In this document: positions 46,495-59,499 of the stretch, piece after piece | How the letters are laid out: every line of letters begins with the position of its first letter | How positions within the stretch are numbered: position 1 is the first letter of the stretch | Source: Epichloe hybrida | Taxonomy: Eukaryota > Ascomycota > Sordariomycetes > Hypocreales > Clavicipitaceae | DNA length: 64,000 bases | Direction: 5' to 3' | NCBI GenBank assembly: GCA_019022495.1 | Contig: JAFEKR010000003.1 | Coordinates: 3,286,001 to 3,350,000, forward strand | The notes under the pieces: model-generated | Seen by the model: the letters and a program-made list of their open reading frames with translations, nothing else | Database searches by the model: none | Told to the model about the DNA's origin: nothing | Position numbers and translations under genes: made by a program

Positions 46495-48439
46495 TAATAC
46501 CCCCCCTATATATAATTAACCTTAATTATAAAATAAGCTACTTGCTTATGGCGTGATTACTATATTAGAGCTTTATAAGGAAAAATAAGATAGGGTACCT
46601 TATATCTAGACACGTAGGTAAACAAAAAGAAACAATAATAATAATGCCACTAATTAAAAACAACCCCTTATTATAGTTAGTGATATTCTAATAGTAGCTT
46701 ATATGTAGCTTTACTATAGCAAAACAAATGTTATTACCTATCACGTGGCTAGAAAAACAATACAAATAACCCGTGTTAATTTTCGTAATTAGTTAAATAA
46801 ACAAGGTACCTAATGCTAGGGTTCTAAATAGTCTAACTAGAGGGCTTATATTATAGTTACTATAAGCTTATAGCTATTAGGCATGTGTGCGTTTAGCAGT
46901 GCTAATAGTTATTATTGTGATTTATAAATTACCTATACGCAGTGCGTTAAATTACTTAAGGGGTCTAGGGTTAATATAAAAGAGACTAATTTTTCCCCCC
47001 TTTTACACTCTTCCTTTCTTTTATAATATCCCTTAACCTTATAAGTTACCCTTACTAGCTAAGTAATAGCTCTCTTATTACTATTGCTTAGTAGTTACTA
47101 ACCTCTTTTAGTCCCTAATTATTATTATTATCTATCCTTATTTATCTTAGTTTCTTACCCTTATCTAGCTTATAAGTTTATACTCTTATTAGTATAACTT
47201 CCCTATCTAGTCTATTATAGCTAACTTATAGCTAGTTTACTATGTCTAAGTCTTATGCCTAAACTCTACCTTTATTAACACCTTAAGAAGATTTATTAAC
47301 TAAGAAATCTCCTATAAAGTCTCCTTAAAAGTAAACTTCTTCTAAAATCTTATTATAAGTTTATTATATCCTTATAGTATTTTTATTACTAACTTACTAC
47401 TAGTAAAATAACTTTAAAGAAGATTCTATATATACGCTATTATTAGTAAGTAATAATATAGAATATCCTCCTAAAAAACAGCACCTATAAGATTCTAGGA
47501 TACCTTATTAATAAAAAAACCTTCCTAGCTAAATATAATAAGTCTTTAAGTATAATATCTATACTTACTTACTACTTCTTTATAGCTAATATTTAATAGG
47601 CTATTTAACAAAATATGCTTATTACTTCTAAAATAATAAAAACTATATTATAGTATATCTTTCTTAACTAAAATCTACCTAGTTATTACTAATATACTAC
47701 TAGACTCTAGCTTAAATTATATAGCTTTATAATAGGCTATTTAAACTTATTAAAGCTACTCCTAAAGGTAGCTATTACTATTAAAATAAAGTAAGTATAA
47801 TTCTATTTCCTAGACACTAGATTACTACTAACTTACTACTAGCCTATTATAAAAACAAAGAAAAAGCTATAAAATACTATCCTAGTTTATAAAAATTTTA
47901 ATAAGTGTAGTTATATCCACTACGCTTAAATATTTACTAATACTACTTATAAGGCAGAATATAATAAACACACTATAATAGCGCTACTAAGTAATACTAT
48001 AAATCTAGAGACTTAGATTAATATTATAAACTATCTTTACTTTATAGCCTAGAATATCCTAAAGGTAAGCTTTCTTAATATATATAGCTAATGCTTAACT
48101 AACTTACTAGTAGTTTACACTAAATGCTATTAATTTACCTAAATACATTAGTCTTATTAAGCTCCCTAGTACACTTTAGGTCTATATATATAGAGAGAGA
48201 AATTCTAATAATAAAGATACTCCTAAGGCCTCTTTCTCTATAGCTCTTATAGCTACTAATAATAATAAGGGACTAGTGGTCTTAAGGGCTAACTCTATTA
48301 TAGAGGGATAAGTGCTTAGTAGCTATGTAATAGATTATTTAAGTTATCTAAGTAAATTAACTTTATTTTCTAATATCTTTAGTATATTAAGTTATAAAAT
48401 GTAATTACCTTATATTAACTTTACTACTTAGCTATTACT

Positions 48440-51400
48440 TATAGTTATTAATAATTTCTCTAGTAATAAAATCCCTTTTTAATACCTAAGAATTCTCTAA
48501 AGTATTATAGCCCTTTTATTTAACTAGATATTTATAATACCTTTTGTTATAGTAATGTAAAATAATTCTCTTAACTTTAAACTCTTATTTATTATCTTTA
48601 ATAGTATCTTATAGTAAGAATATATTTTCTATATCTATTAGGTTCCCTTTAAAAGGTTTAAGACTAGTAATATTAAATATATTATATAATTAAGTCCTAG
48701 GTAGTAATTTTAATTAATACGCTAATTTATAACTTTTAATTGCCTTTTTAATCTTATAGGGGCCTAAATACTTTATAGCTAGCTTCTTACTAAGGTATCT
48801 TAGGTTAATGTTTTTTATTAATAATAAAATATAGTTACTAACTTTAAACCTTATTAGAGTTCTTTTCTAGTTATAATATTTTTTATACTAAGTTTATAAG
48901 TTACTTAAAAGCTACTTAATTATAGTATGCTTCTCTCTTAGTGCTAAAATCTTACTTTTAGCTTAATTATTTACTAAAGGGATGTTTACTACTACTTACT
49001 GCAAACCTCTAGGATTATAACCTTACAACGCCTTTACTAGTATATAGCTATGCGTTAAGTAATTACTTATATTATACGTGAATTACGCTATTAATAGGTT
49101 ATCCGCCTAATTAGTCTATTTAGTATAAGCAAAAGCCCTTAAATAATGTTCTAAGACCTAGTTTAAACGTTCTATCTAACTGTCTATCTAGGGGTAAAAA
49201 GTAATACTAAGTAGCTACTTTATTATAAGAAAATAGCAAAAAGTTATCTAGAAACTACTAGTAAATATAGAACCTTAGTCTATTATAATACCTTCTAGGG
49301 CTTTATAGTCTTTAAAAACATATTCTAAGAACATAGTTACTAGCCTATTGCTAGTTAGTTATGTTAAAATAAGGATATAAATACTATATTTTATGAAACA
49401 GTTAATAATAACTAAAATTACGTTATAGGTTTAATTTAAATCTTTCACTAGTAGAAGTCTAGTAATAAAATCCATTAATAATTCTTAAAAGGGGCAATTA
49501 AGCACTAGTAATATAGCTAGCTTACTATATAGTTTATAATGCCTTAGTTTTAAAGTCTAATAATTTATATAAGTACTAATATACACCTTTATATCTTTCT
49601 TTATTATTAGCTAATAATATTAGTTTATAATCTAATAAAGAGTTTTACTTACTCCTTAGTGCCTAGTAGTAAGGTTATTATAAGTTAGTAATAAAATTTC
49701 TTTCCTTATACCTAGAGAAATAAAAACATAATTCTTAAACATTAATAGCTTAAAGGGTCTAATTAACTATATCTAGGATATAGCTAAATCGCCGCTTTTA
49801 AGTAACTTTAATTAACTTATAGTAAAGTTATTACCTTACTATGCTTTATATAATAAGACTTAAATTAGGGGTTTTAATTCTAAGCTCTTTTCTAAAAAGT
49901 TAGAGTTAAACTTAGAAGAGGTTTTCTAAATAGATTAGATCCTAGCTATAATATCTCTATAAGTGATTAGTTTAATAAATGCTTCTAGTCTTATAAGGAC
50001 ATAGATAAGTAATGTTTTTAAGGGGCGCCCTTGTTACTTACTAGTAATAACCTATGCTAGTCTATCCCTATTAGTAATAGCTAGTCTAATAGGAAAATTA
50101 AAACAATTAAGCAATAAATAATACATACGCTAAGTACTAATAGTATTACTATAGCTAGCTTATTACTTATTAACTAAAGTATAAAAAGTATTAAATAACC
50201 CTACTAATATAACTCTTCTAAGATTATCTAGATTATTAGGTTCTTTAGGAATATAGTTAAGTTACGATTTTTTAAAATCCTAGATATTAGCAGTATTATC
50301 ATAGCGTTATTATAACTAACTATTAGTTACATTAAGTAATGTTTTTGTGGAGCCTATAGCATTAATAATATTACTATAGTATTTCTATCTCTTAGTATTT
50401 ATAAATTTAGATAAAAAGGTAAGAAGTTATATAGTTACTACTTCCTCTTTCCTTACCTTACTTATAAAATCTAGTCTTCTTAAAAGTGGGTTAGTAGGAT
50501 TTAATTTCCTTATATAATATATAATCTTAAAGTTAAAAGGATAAAGCTTATTAAGCGTAGTTACTTACTTACTAGTAAGCTTAGGCTTTATAGTAAGGTA
50601 CTTATAGTTTAAATAATCTATAATAACTTTAATTATATGAGCTAAATAAGCAAGATAGTGTCTCTATATGTAAAAAGCCTCTTAGATAGCTAATAATTCA
50701 CCGTTAGGTATTAAATATTATAATTTAGTATTAGTTATCTTTCTTAACATAAATATAACTAGGTGCTAGTAACCTAGCACTAATATTATAAGTATAGCCC
50801 TAATTGTATATTTAGATATATCTGTCTTCACTCTAAGATATATAAGTGAGTTAAAATGCACTAAAATTAGCGCTTCCTAAAATCTTTATTAAAGCTCTCT
50901 AAACGCTACTATCTTATAGGGTTCTAGTTTAAATATTACTAGTTAATTCCCTCTAAGGTAATCTATTAATAAAATAATAACTTTACTATACTATTTAATA
51001 AAACAGTAGTAAAATCTAGTAAAACCAAGAAATAACTAAATATTAAAAACGCTACGTGGTATTAGCTAGGTTATAATTGCTTTAACTCTTACTAGGTCTA
51101 TTATAATACCTTTCTCTAATATCTTAAAGCCTAAAAATTTAACTTCCTTAACTAAAAATTAACACTTCTTAAGGTTAATAAAAAGACTTACCTCTTTAAA
51201 CCTATGTAAAACTTATTTAACGTGCTCTATATAATCCTTAACCTTACTACTATATATTAGCGTATTATCTAGATAGATAATGTAAGTCTTATTAATAAGT
51301 CCTTTAAGAGCATTATTAATATACTCCTAAAAAGTCACTAGTATATTAACTAGTTTAAATAGCATTACTAGATATTTAAAGTGACTATATTAATAATAGA

Positions 51401-52750
51401 ACGCTATTTTCCACTTATTACCTAAGCGGATACGTAGCTAGTGGTATGTATCTTTTAAATCTAGGACTATGAAAATAACTATACCTGCTAATTAATTAAG
51501 AATTTTAGTGATAAGGGGCAAAGGGGCCTTATTCTTAATTATGATCTTATTTAAGCCCCTATAATTTACATAAAGCCTTAATTTCCCTCCTTTCTTTAGA
51601 ATAAATAAAATTAGGGCTCTAGCTAGGCTAACTAATCTTCTAATTTACCCTTTAAGCTATATACTTATAAGGTACTCTCTAAGAACCTCTAGCTCCCTTT
51701 TAGCTAAATTATATATAGGCCCCTAAGGTAGTGTTTTCCCTTCTTCTAATTTAATTATATAAGTGTAACCTCCTAGTTTAGGAAGCTTACTTACTAACTC
51801 TTTAGAAAAAATATCTATAAACTCCCTATATTCTTCTAGGATTATTAGTATAGGGCGCTTAGTGCTCTTATTCTAATTTAACGTAGCTTCTTTGCTACTT
51901 ATGTTTTCTGAAATTAGTATAACTATAATACCTTTGCTTTTTTACTATAAATAAGTATACTTAAGGATCTATATAGCTGCTTTACTATTTATTTATATGT
52001 CTATTATTACTAGGTCCTTTAATTAGCCTTTTTCTTTTCCTTTTTAATTTTTGTTTTCTAGAATACTTAGCCTAATCTTTATTACTTCTAATAATAAAGT
52101 AACTACTACTATTTTTTTCTCTTTATATACTTACCACTTACTATAAGTAAAGGAGAGATATTTTATTATTACTAGATATCTCTAGTATTTATGCTCCTAA
52201 TATATAATTATAAGTAAATACTCTTTAATCTAGTTTATACCTAGAATTATCCCTTTACTTATATTAGTAATAAAGTAGCTAACTTAGTAAACCTTTGTAA
52301 ATCCTATACTATCTTTTATCTTAACTAATTTTTTTAGAATTCCTTAATATAAAATCACTTTTTTACTTACACTCTCTAATATCCTATTTAATTAGATTAT
52401 ATTCTCCTAATCCTTTTTTAATAATAATTTTAGATAAATTATTAAAGACTATGCGCCTATATTAAATAGCGCTTATATAGCTAACTACTAGTTATCTTAT
52501 TATAAAGATACCTGTATTCTTATTTTATTATCTATAGGGTATTCTATAGTAAGATTATATTCCTAGGTCTATGCTAATTAAACTAGTATTATATTAGAAG
52601 ACATAGCTTTATTACTGCTTTCCTTATGCTTCTTAGTTATATATTTAGTACTTTTATAAGTAAAATAATCTAGTGCCTAATAAGTTAGTATAGCGTGCCT
52701 AGGCTTTCTATATTTATAGCACACTAGGGATAATCTTTTCCCTTAGTCTT
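48440..52750 (-). pseudogene. gag-pol remnant of retrotransposon 3 with C-terminal chromodomain
   Basis: Zinc knuckle at 52687-52730: the C-x2-C-x4-H-x4-C spacing is kept (CYKY-RKPRH-AILTY), two Cys now Tyr. RT: PLPLITKILN-LAG, DLKDTYH, YLDNTLIYSSK. Integrase: FLEYVFKDYKALEGIIIDQGS, SITFYPQIDSQIERLNQ. Chromodomain: EFKVKRIILHYYNKRYYKYL, then VK-KGYNTLENS, matching the YLVKWKGYxxxxxTWE pattern. Chromodomains are known to steer chromoviruses to heterochromatin. Frames are interrupted only by TAA/TAG. Confidence 0.8.
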
Positions 52751-53837
52751 TGCTTTATTACTATGCCCTATTTATAGGTAATGTAAAATAAGAGTATTAC
52801 CTCTTTCTTTTAGAGTCCTAACCTTTTTTATTATTTTAGCCTAAACCTATTATAACCTTTGCTTTCTTACCCTAGCCTTATAGTTAGCTCTAGGTTATTA
52901 GGATCTCTTAACTAATTATTTGCTTCCTTATAGTGTTATTTAAGCTATTTAGAAAGATTATAATTCTTAGATATATAAGGATTTCTTTAGGTAACTTAGC
53001 TTTTACCTTATCCTAGGCTTATATAAAGGATTAAAATAATTAGCTATTCTTCTGCCTAAGATTTAGTAGTAATCTTATTACTTCTAAGTGTCTTATACCT
53101 ATATCTATTATTTTAGTTTTTAACTATTCTAGGAAATTTACCTAGGTAATTAATAAATAATCTACGTACCTATCTATAGCTATATAACGCATTTACTATT
53201 GCTTTATATCACTAGCTAGGCAGCTACTTATATACACTACCTTAGTTACATTATCCTTAAAGGTATAGTAGTCTAATTTAAATAGTATGTCTAAGTTTAC
53301 TAAGAAATTCTATAGGCTTTTATATATTTCCCTTTTATATATAGGTATTTTTATTTATATTTTAATAAGACTACCTCGCTATATAATTACTACTATATTA
53401 CTATAGACTATAGGTAAAATTATAGCTAATGTTTAAGGGGTAATTATAAGTCTAGATTAAGGGGTAATTATAGGTTTAGTTTAAGGTCTAGCTAATCCTA
53501 GATTTGCCTTAAGCTCTTTAATTTATGCCTTTATCTATAAGACCTCTTATCTCCTCTAAAGGTAACATAGCTTAGATTATATAACCTTATAGCGTTACTA
53601 TAATGCCCTTTTTTCTTTAGTTATATTATCTATACCTCTACCTAAATTAGGATTAAGTGGCGTTTATTACACCCTATTATCTATAGTTCTAGATTATAAG
53701 GGTTCCTTATCTTCCTAATTATCTATAGCTTTATTATTATAAGGTACTAGCGTGTTTCTTATAGATCTTTAGAGTATTAGCTATATAATAATCTAGCTAA
53801 TAGTTTATATTCTTAAAAAGGTTAAGAGAGATTAATT

Positions 53838-54107
53838 TATTATAGCTTATACTAAAAGGTTAAGAATAAAGTAATAGCTAAGACTATTATAGTTACTACT
53901 AGATAAATACTAGCTAGGGGTAGGTGCGTGAAGGTTTTAATCTCTAACCTAGCACTAATAATATGCATAGTCTTTAATAAATACCCCACTCTATAAGCAC
54001 GTGGCTATCTTGTAGCTAGCTAGCCTCTTTGTTATTTACATGGCCTAAAGGTTCTCTAAAGACCCGCTTCGATGAACATCCTATCTTTGACCTCTGCGCT
54101 CCTAACA
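53838..54107 (-). repeat. LTR of retrotransposon 3 (5' LTR in element sense)
   Basis: 270 bp; its right third keeps unmutated GC (near 53990-54105). In element sense the LTR is followed by TAAATTAATCTC; the first three bases could be a RIP-altered TGG of a tRNA primer site. Confidence 0.9.
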
Positions 54108-55124
54108 TATAGTCACTTTACTATAACTACTCTTAGCATATTAAAGCAGTATTTTCGTATAATTAAATGCCTTAGAATACGACTATTTTTTATAAGATCT
54201 AATTATAGAGTTAAGACTCTATTATAGGTAACTGCCTAAGCAATGTTAGCACAAGCTAGCCTAGCTATAATTACATATAAGGATAAGAACTAAATCTCTT
54301 ACTAGTTTACTTAAGGGAATTATATTAGCTTTTATTATATATATAGGCTAAGTAAAAGAAACATTAGAATTAAAAGCTAGTGGTATTAGCTACATGGAGG
54401 AGTATCTAATTGCTAGATAGCATTCTTTAATAAACTTACTACGTACATATTATTCATTAAAGATAATAAAGTAAATTAAATTACATTAAACGCAATTTAT
54501 TTACCTATGATCCAAGATGAATTCGCAGACTTTATCACACTATAGAATAGCCATAAAATCCGTACGTAAAAGAATAGAGAGCATGTTATCTTAGGCATTC
54601 CTACAGACCTTTATTATATAGAAAACGCTTAAAATTAGGGCGTTTCTCTTAGTATAAATAACAATATAAAAGATTATATAGCATTAAATACAATACTTAA
54701 TCCCCTTAATAAGATTAATATTAACTAATTTCTTATATAGGAAACAGAAGATTAGTATACGCAAGAGCTACAGTTACTTAGGTTTTATAATTAAGAGATT
54801 AAAGATTATACACGTCTATACATATTATTTTATTTAGCGTTATAAGAGCGAATTCAAAATTATTAAGAAAGTAGCTAATAACTAGTCCTTTAACTTAGCC
54901 TAATTTCTCACAGGGGAATCCACAAATTTATATAACTTCTTTAACAAAACTATAAGCTATTATATAACCAAAACCTTAATAGTAACCCAATTTCTTAAGA
55001 CCTTTAAGAATAACTTTAATAGTTCTAAAGTAAAGAGATTAAAAGTATCTAGGCCTATTATATATAACTTTTTTTCGCTAGATGTCGCGTTTAAATATTT
55101 CTTATATAATAAGCTAGAGAATTT

Positions 55125-55262
55125 TCTTCTATATTAGTAAGCTTCTCTCTGTTAGCAAGCTCTTCTGTGTTAGCAAGCTCTTCTATGTTAGTAAGCTCTT
55201 CTACATTAGTACGCTCTTCTACATTAGTACGCTCTTCTATATTAGTACGCTCTTCTGTATTA
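55125..55262. repeat. 18-bp minisatellite, about 7.5 units
   Basis: Units of the type TCTTCTGTGTTAGCAAGC. Variation between units is mostly C/T and G/A, plus A-to-C in the AAGC/ACGC part of the last three. A multiple of 3, it would code for a repeated six-residue Ser-Ser-x-Leu-x-x motif. Confidence 0.85.
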
Positions 55263-56255
55263 AGTATAGATTATTGTTCTTATTAAGATTGCTTATCTGT
55301 ATAAGAATTAAGAGGTTTAGATTTGCTTTGTTTAATTAGCCTTATTAGTAATAGGCTAAGGGAGGAGCTTTACGATAGTTCTTTTGTATAAGGGGGTGAC
55401 TTATTAGATTATGATAAATCCTTTTAATACTTTATATGTTTTTTTATTATTATAGTAGTCTTTTCTTCCTTAATTTTTTCTTCCTTTATTTAGTCTTCCT
55501 TTACAATGTAAAAATTCAGAAAGATAAGAATATAACTGTCTTAAATCTCCTAATCATATAAATTTTTTTTCCTAAAGAGATTAATAACTATACGATTTAA
55601 TCCGATGTGTAATTAAGGGAGCTAATGGAAGCTAGACGCCTTAGAATAAGCTTATCTAAGCTTATAGGGAATTTTTTTATTAAACTGCTCTAAAAAGCTT
55701 AGTTATATAAACTCGTGTAGCTAGTTAGCTTTAGTCACTAGACTAACTCCGCTAAGCTTATTTTCCTATAAAAGAGGTTAAAGCTCTATAGGCTCTAAAT
55801 AAAATTAGCTTTAGTATAATAGTAAGAAGTCTTATATAAACTAAGCTTAGTAACTAATTTTAGGATAAAAAAGCCTTTATTATAATGACTATATAAAAGC
55901 AATGGAATTAACTAAATATAAAGCCCTTAGGGATAGTTATATAAATCCTTAGAGGTAGAAGCTTAGGTAGCTTGTATTACCTCTTATGCTTGTGTTTAGA
56001 AACGTTTAGTAAAATTTAATATATAATCCCTCTTACTTTACGCCATAGGAATTAGCTATAATAATGTTAACAGAGATTTCGTATAGGAAGTTAATGTTTT
56101 ATTATCTAAATCAATAGCAATTAATTAAGGCTAACGTAAGCTATAGTGTAAACAAAAAGTAGCATTTGGATAAGCTTTCCGAATTTCTTTGTGTGTGTAT
56201 AATACCTTTAGGCATTGTTTTTATTACTAATAATTTAAGTAGCTAGGTATTATAT

Positions 56256-56335
56256 AAGAAAGCAAAGAAAAGAATAAAAAGAGAAAGAAAGAAAAAAGAA
56301 AGAAAAGGAAAAAAAGAGAGGGGTAAAAGGGGGTT
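56256..56335 (+). repeat. 80-bp purine tract
   Basis: Almost only A and G on the + strand, from AAGAAAGCAAAG to GGTAAAAGGGGG. Confidence 0.8.
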
Positions 56336-57499
56336 TAGTATAAATTTTAGTTACATATATGCAAGGATTCTTAGGCTAAATGTAATTCTAAGGGTTACTT
56401 GCTCTTGCCTTATATAGACAGATCTGTACTTACTAGCTATAAGTTAAGATATATAGTTATAAATTGTATAGCCTAAGCTAATAGGTGGCAGATAGTTATA
56501 CGCTATAAGGAAAAAAAAACCTATAGCTAAAAGCCATAATCCTAAATTTTTCCTTTCTTGATTTTTACAAAAACAATAATAACAATAATAATAACAGTAC
56601 GTACGTATAGAATCCCTTTATTCTTATGCTATATACTAACGATCTTCTCTTCTAGTTAACATGCCTTCTTTATACGTATTGTAACTATTTTAATTACTTA
56701 TATCTAATTTTAGTATAGACTATAGCAATAGCAATAGTGATATAGTGGCCCTTCTGCCCTAAACCTACTTATACGTATAGCTTTAACACCTCTTATAACA
56801 CATAACTAAGACCTCTTCTAGGGTCTTATATGTAGTATTCCTAGCATACCTTAGCTACTTTTAGCTTATATAAGTGGGAATAGTCTTAGCCTATACGTTT
56901 ATTTATAAGAGTAGCACGCTATTCTTACTTTACCTAGCTATAATATATGATTTCTTTAAGATTAGGTCTAACTAGAGTAAATTAAAAGTAAGTGGCCCTT
57001 ATATGTAAATGCCTTCTTAATTTAATTAAGAGGTATACTATATGTGAATCCTTGTGACTACTATACGTAATAGATAGCATAGGATAGAGATAATCTTACC
57101 ACGCTATTCCTAGTTTACGTACGCCTACTAGGCCACTTTAGTGGTGTGTGTAGTAACTATAAATAGCTAGATTATATGTCTTCTTATTCTAATAGAGACT
57201 AGGCGAGTTTGCTAGTAGGAGACGCTTATATAGGATTAAATGCAGGTTTCTAAGAATAGCTAGTTAACCTTATTAAAGGACCTAGGACTAAAGATAACCT
57301 AATTACGCTAGATAAGGATAGAACTATAGATAATCCTATTATCCTTTAAAGTTATATATATAAATTTTCCCTTACTTCTTTTGCTTTAAGGTTATATTAT
57401 AGCCCTTTTATATATGTTATAACACTATTAATAAAGCTCTTAACTAAGTGGTTATAAACAGAGATATTAGCTAGTAGTGCTAGCTAATCTAGAATAATA

Positions 57500-57728
57500 G
57501 CTAGCACCTTCTTGTGGTGTTCTAGGTGTGAGAACAATGGTAGCTAGGTAAGAGGTATAGGGGCTCTAGTATATTAACTGAAGCTTGCTAGGTCTAAGTG
57601 TGTTATGCGTGTAAGTCGCTGGCTTATAGCTAGTGGCTTGCTAGTGTTACGTGAACCTAGCCCTAGGACATAGCCTGCCTATGGGGTGCACTAGTAATTA
57701 CAGGTGTTGTTATAAGTAAGGCCTTATA
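57500..57728 (-). repeat. 3' LTR of retrotransposon 4 (inner edge only defined)
   Basis: Relatively GC-retaining stretch ending at 57728 beside the purine tract. The outer limit is an estimate. Confidence 0.4.
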
Positions 57729-59499
57729 ATTACCCCCCTACTTATAGCTAGGCTCCTAAACAGCTTACTAGCTATTATATAGCTATTTACTACCTAGCTA
57801 CTATATTAAAATAATAATAAATAATAAGTAGCGCTTAAGTATAAATTCACTAGCAACTCCCTATTATATTATATACTTTTCTCTTTTATAATACTAGATA
57901 AGTTTTCTATAAATTATTATTATGCCTTTAGATACCTTTACTTTGCCCTTACCTATTGCTATATTTTTATTATAAAAGCTAAATATATTCCCTTAAAGGA
58001 ATATTCCTATATGCACTATTTGCGTACTAGGTGCGTAGACTTTAAGAAAAACCCTTTATCTAAGCCTAAACTACCTAAGATTAACTATTAATTCCCTATT
58101 AAATTATCTACTATTACTATTATAATAGTAAAGCATTTTAAACGCTACATTTAGTGTTATAAACATGGCAATACCTGCGATACTATAAGTATACCGCTAT
58201 TTACTAGTCTTTTAGTCCCTTATTTCTAATGTCTTTATATAGGTAATAGCTACTATAAAAGGTAACTTTCTAGACCTTTTAGTCCTTTTAGACTAGGCAT
58301 AAACCCTTATAGATACCCTTAGTAGTACTATTAAGGAGGACCCTAAGGACTTTATATTCTCTAAGGTAACTTGCTTTAGTATTACTAGGTCTTACTTAGC
58401 CTTAATATTAGGTTTTAACCACACTAATATAGCACACTATATTGCGTTTAGCCTTATAGGGGCTATAAAGGTCTACTAGGTTTATCTCTTCCTTACCTAT
58501 ACGCTAGTGCTTTACTTATATTTTAGGGTAGGAGGCGTTAATTTTATATAATTAGTATATTATATCTTAGTAATAACTTTCTATTATAATATAGCTAGCG
58601 CCTATCCTAGGAGTAATAAGTATTCTATTCCTTTTTACCACTAATTTACTAACCCTTTTATAGTAAAACTATTATAAACTTTTCTATATCTAGAAGATAA
58701 AGGTAACTTTATGTTTACGGTCTTATAACCTAGGTTTTATACCCTAGGGTATGGTAAAGTATTGCTTTTTCTAGGTAATAAGGGGCCTTATTAGGGAGGA
58801 TAAGAAAGTAAGTAAATACCTTCTTTATAGGGGTATAGTATATTCCTATATAGGGGCTACTATAGAGGGGTTTCCCTTAACTCTCCTTACTTTATAAGTA
58901 TATTTTCTTTTGTTTTTTAGTAAGTAGTCTAAGGTTTTTATTTTAGAGTGTGATAGTAGCTAATAAGGCTATGCCTTTTCTATAAGAATATTATTTCTTT
59001 TTACCTATAACTTACTTATATCTTACTACTTTTCTTACTAGACTTATTTTAGTAAAATACCTAAATTACATATTAAGCGCCTTCTATGTCTTTTACTATA
59101 ACCTATTAGTTATATTTGCTTAGCTAGCCTTTCTATTTTACTAGGTATTTATTACCTTCTTAGGTCTTTCTATAGTCCTTAACCTCCTTAACTTTATACT
59201 TATTATCTTTATTCTCTAAGTCTAGCATTAGTATTTCCTTGTCTTTAGTGTCTTTATAGTAATTCTATAGCTCTAATAGGCTAATATAGTATATTATGTA
59301 ACTAACTATATTTTTTAGGTAATATAAGTCTATATGCTTGTTTTCCTATAGCGTTAAGTACTTAAAATAGTCTAATAAATCTAGGGGTTAGCTTTTGTTT
59401 TATGTCCTTAAGCCTAATGTTCTTTACTAATAGTAATACTAGGTTACCTCTTTTTAGTGTTAATAGCTAGTAATGCTAGTTATAGTACTTTACTTAGGT

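Larger units (their letters stand above)
46225..54107 (-). mobile_element. LTR retrotransposon 3: chromodomain-bearing Ty3/gypsy element (chromovirus), 7.9 kb
   Basis: LTRs of 270 bp each (46225-46494 and 53838-54107), ends TGTTACGG...CTAATA and TATTATAG...CTAACA. The 5-bp target duplication is TATAG (46220-46224 and 54108-54112). On the minus strand in order: CCHC zinc knuckle of gag (52687-52730), RT with LYVNYRGLNKI and YLDN (51264-51275), RNase H region (about 50.4 kb), integrase with LVIINCFIKYSIYI and QIDSQIERLNQ (about 49.5-49.1 kb) and a chromodomain (about 48.6-48.45 kb). A GGGGGGG-containing purine tract sits beside the 3' LTR at 46495-46510. Confidence 0.92.
45332..55060 (+). pseudogene. 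DDE-integrase-type transposase gene, split by LTR retrotransposon 3 and RIP-mutated
   Basis: One + strand frame runs from ATG 45332 to the insertion at 46224 and, after removing 46225-54112 (element plus one target copy), continues in frame from 54113. The N-terminus (IKSLYNNRISYKQILDQ-like, with an RTL-type second helix) is a helix-turn-helix region; the middle holds an integrase core of a fungal rve-like family: LWCLN-Y-KLKRF (first acid, 46136-46138), RSNY (second acid, 54201-54203), RNIRIKSWW (glutamate position, 54372-54374), and WNSHKIRTQKNR as C-terminal landmark. All three acids are changed (Asp to Asn twice, Glu to Lys). Stops are only TAA/TAG. The gene ends somewhere after 54.8 kb. 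No TIR was found. Confidence 0.7.
45281..57500 (+). mobile_element. DDE-integrase transposon, outer element of the third AT-rich block
   Basis: The AT-rich composition begins near 45280 and the transposase frame 50 bp later. The element must continue past 54113; how much of 54.9-57.5 kb belongs to it is unknown. That part keeps more CpA and CpG than the other blocks and carries an 18-bp minisatellite and a purine tract. Ends and target duplication were not identified. Confidence 0.5.
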
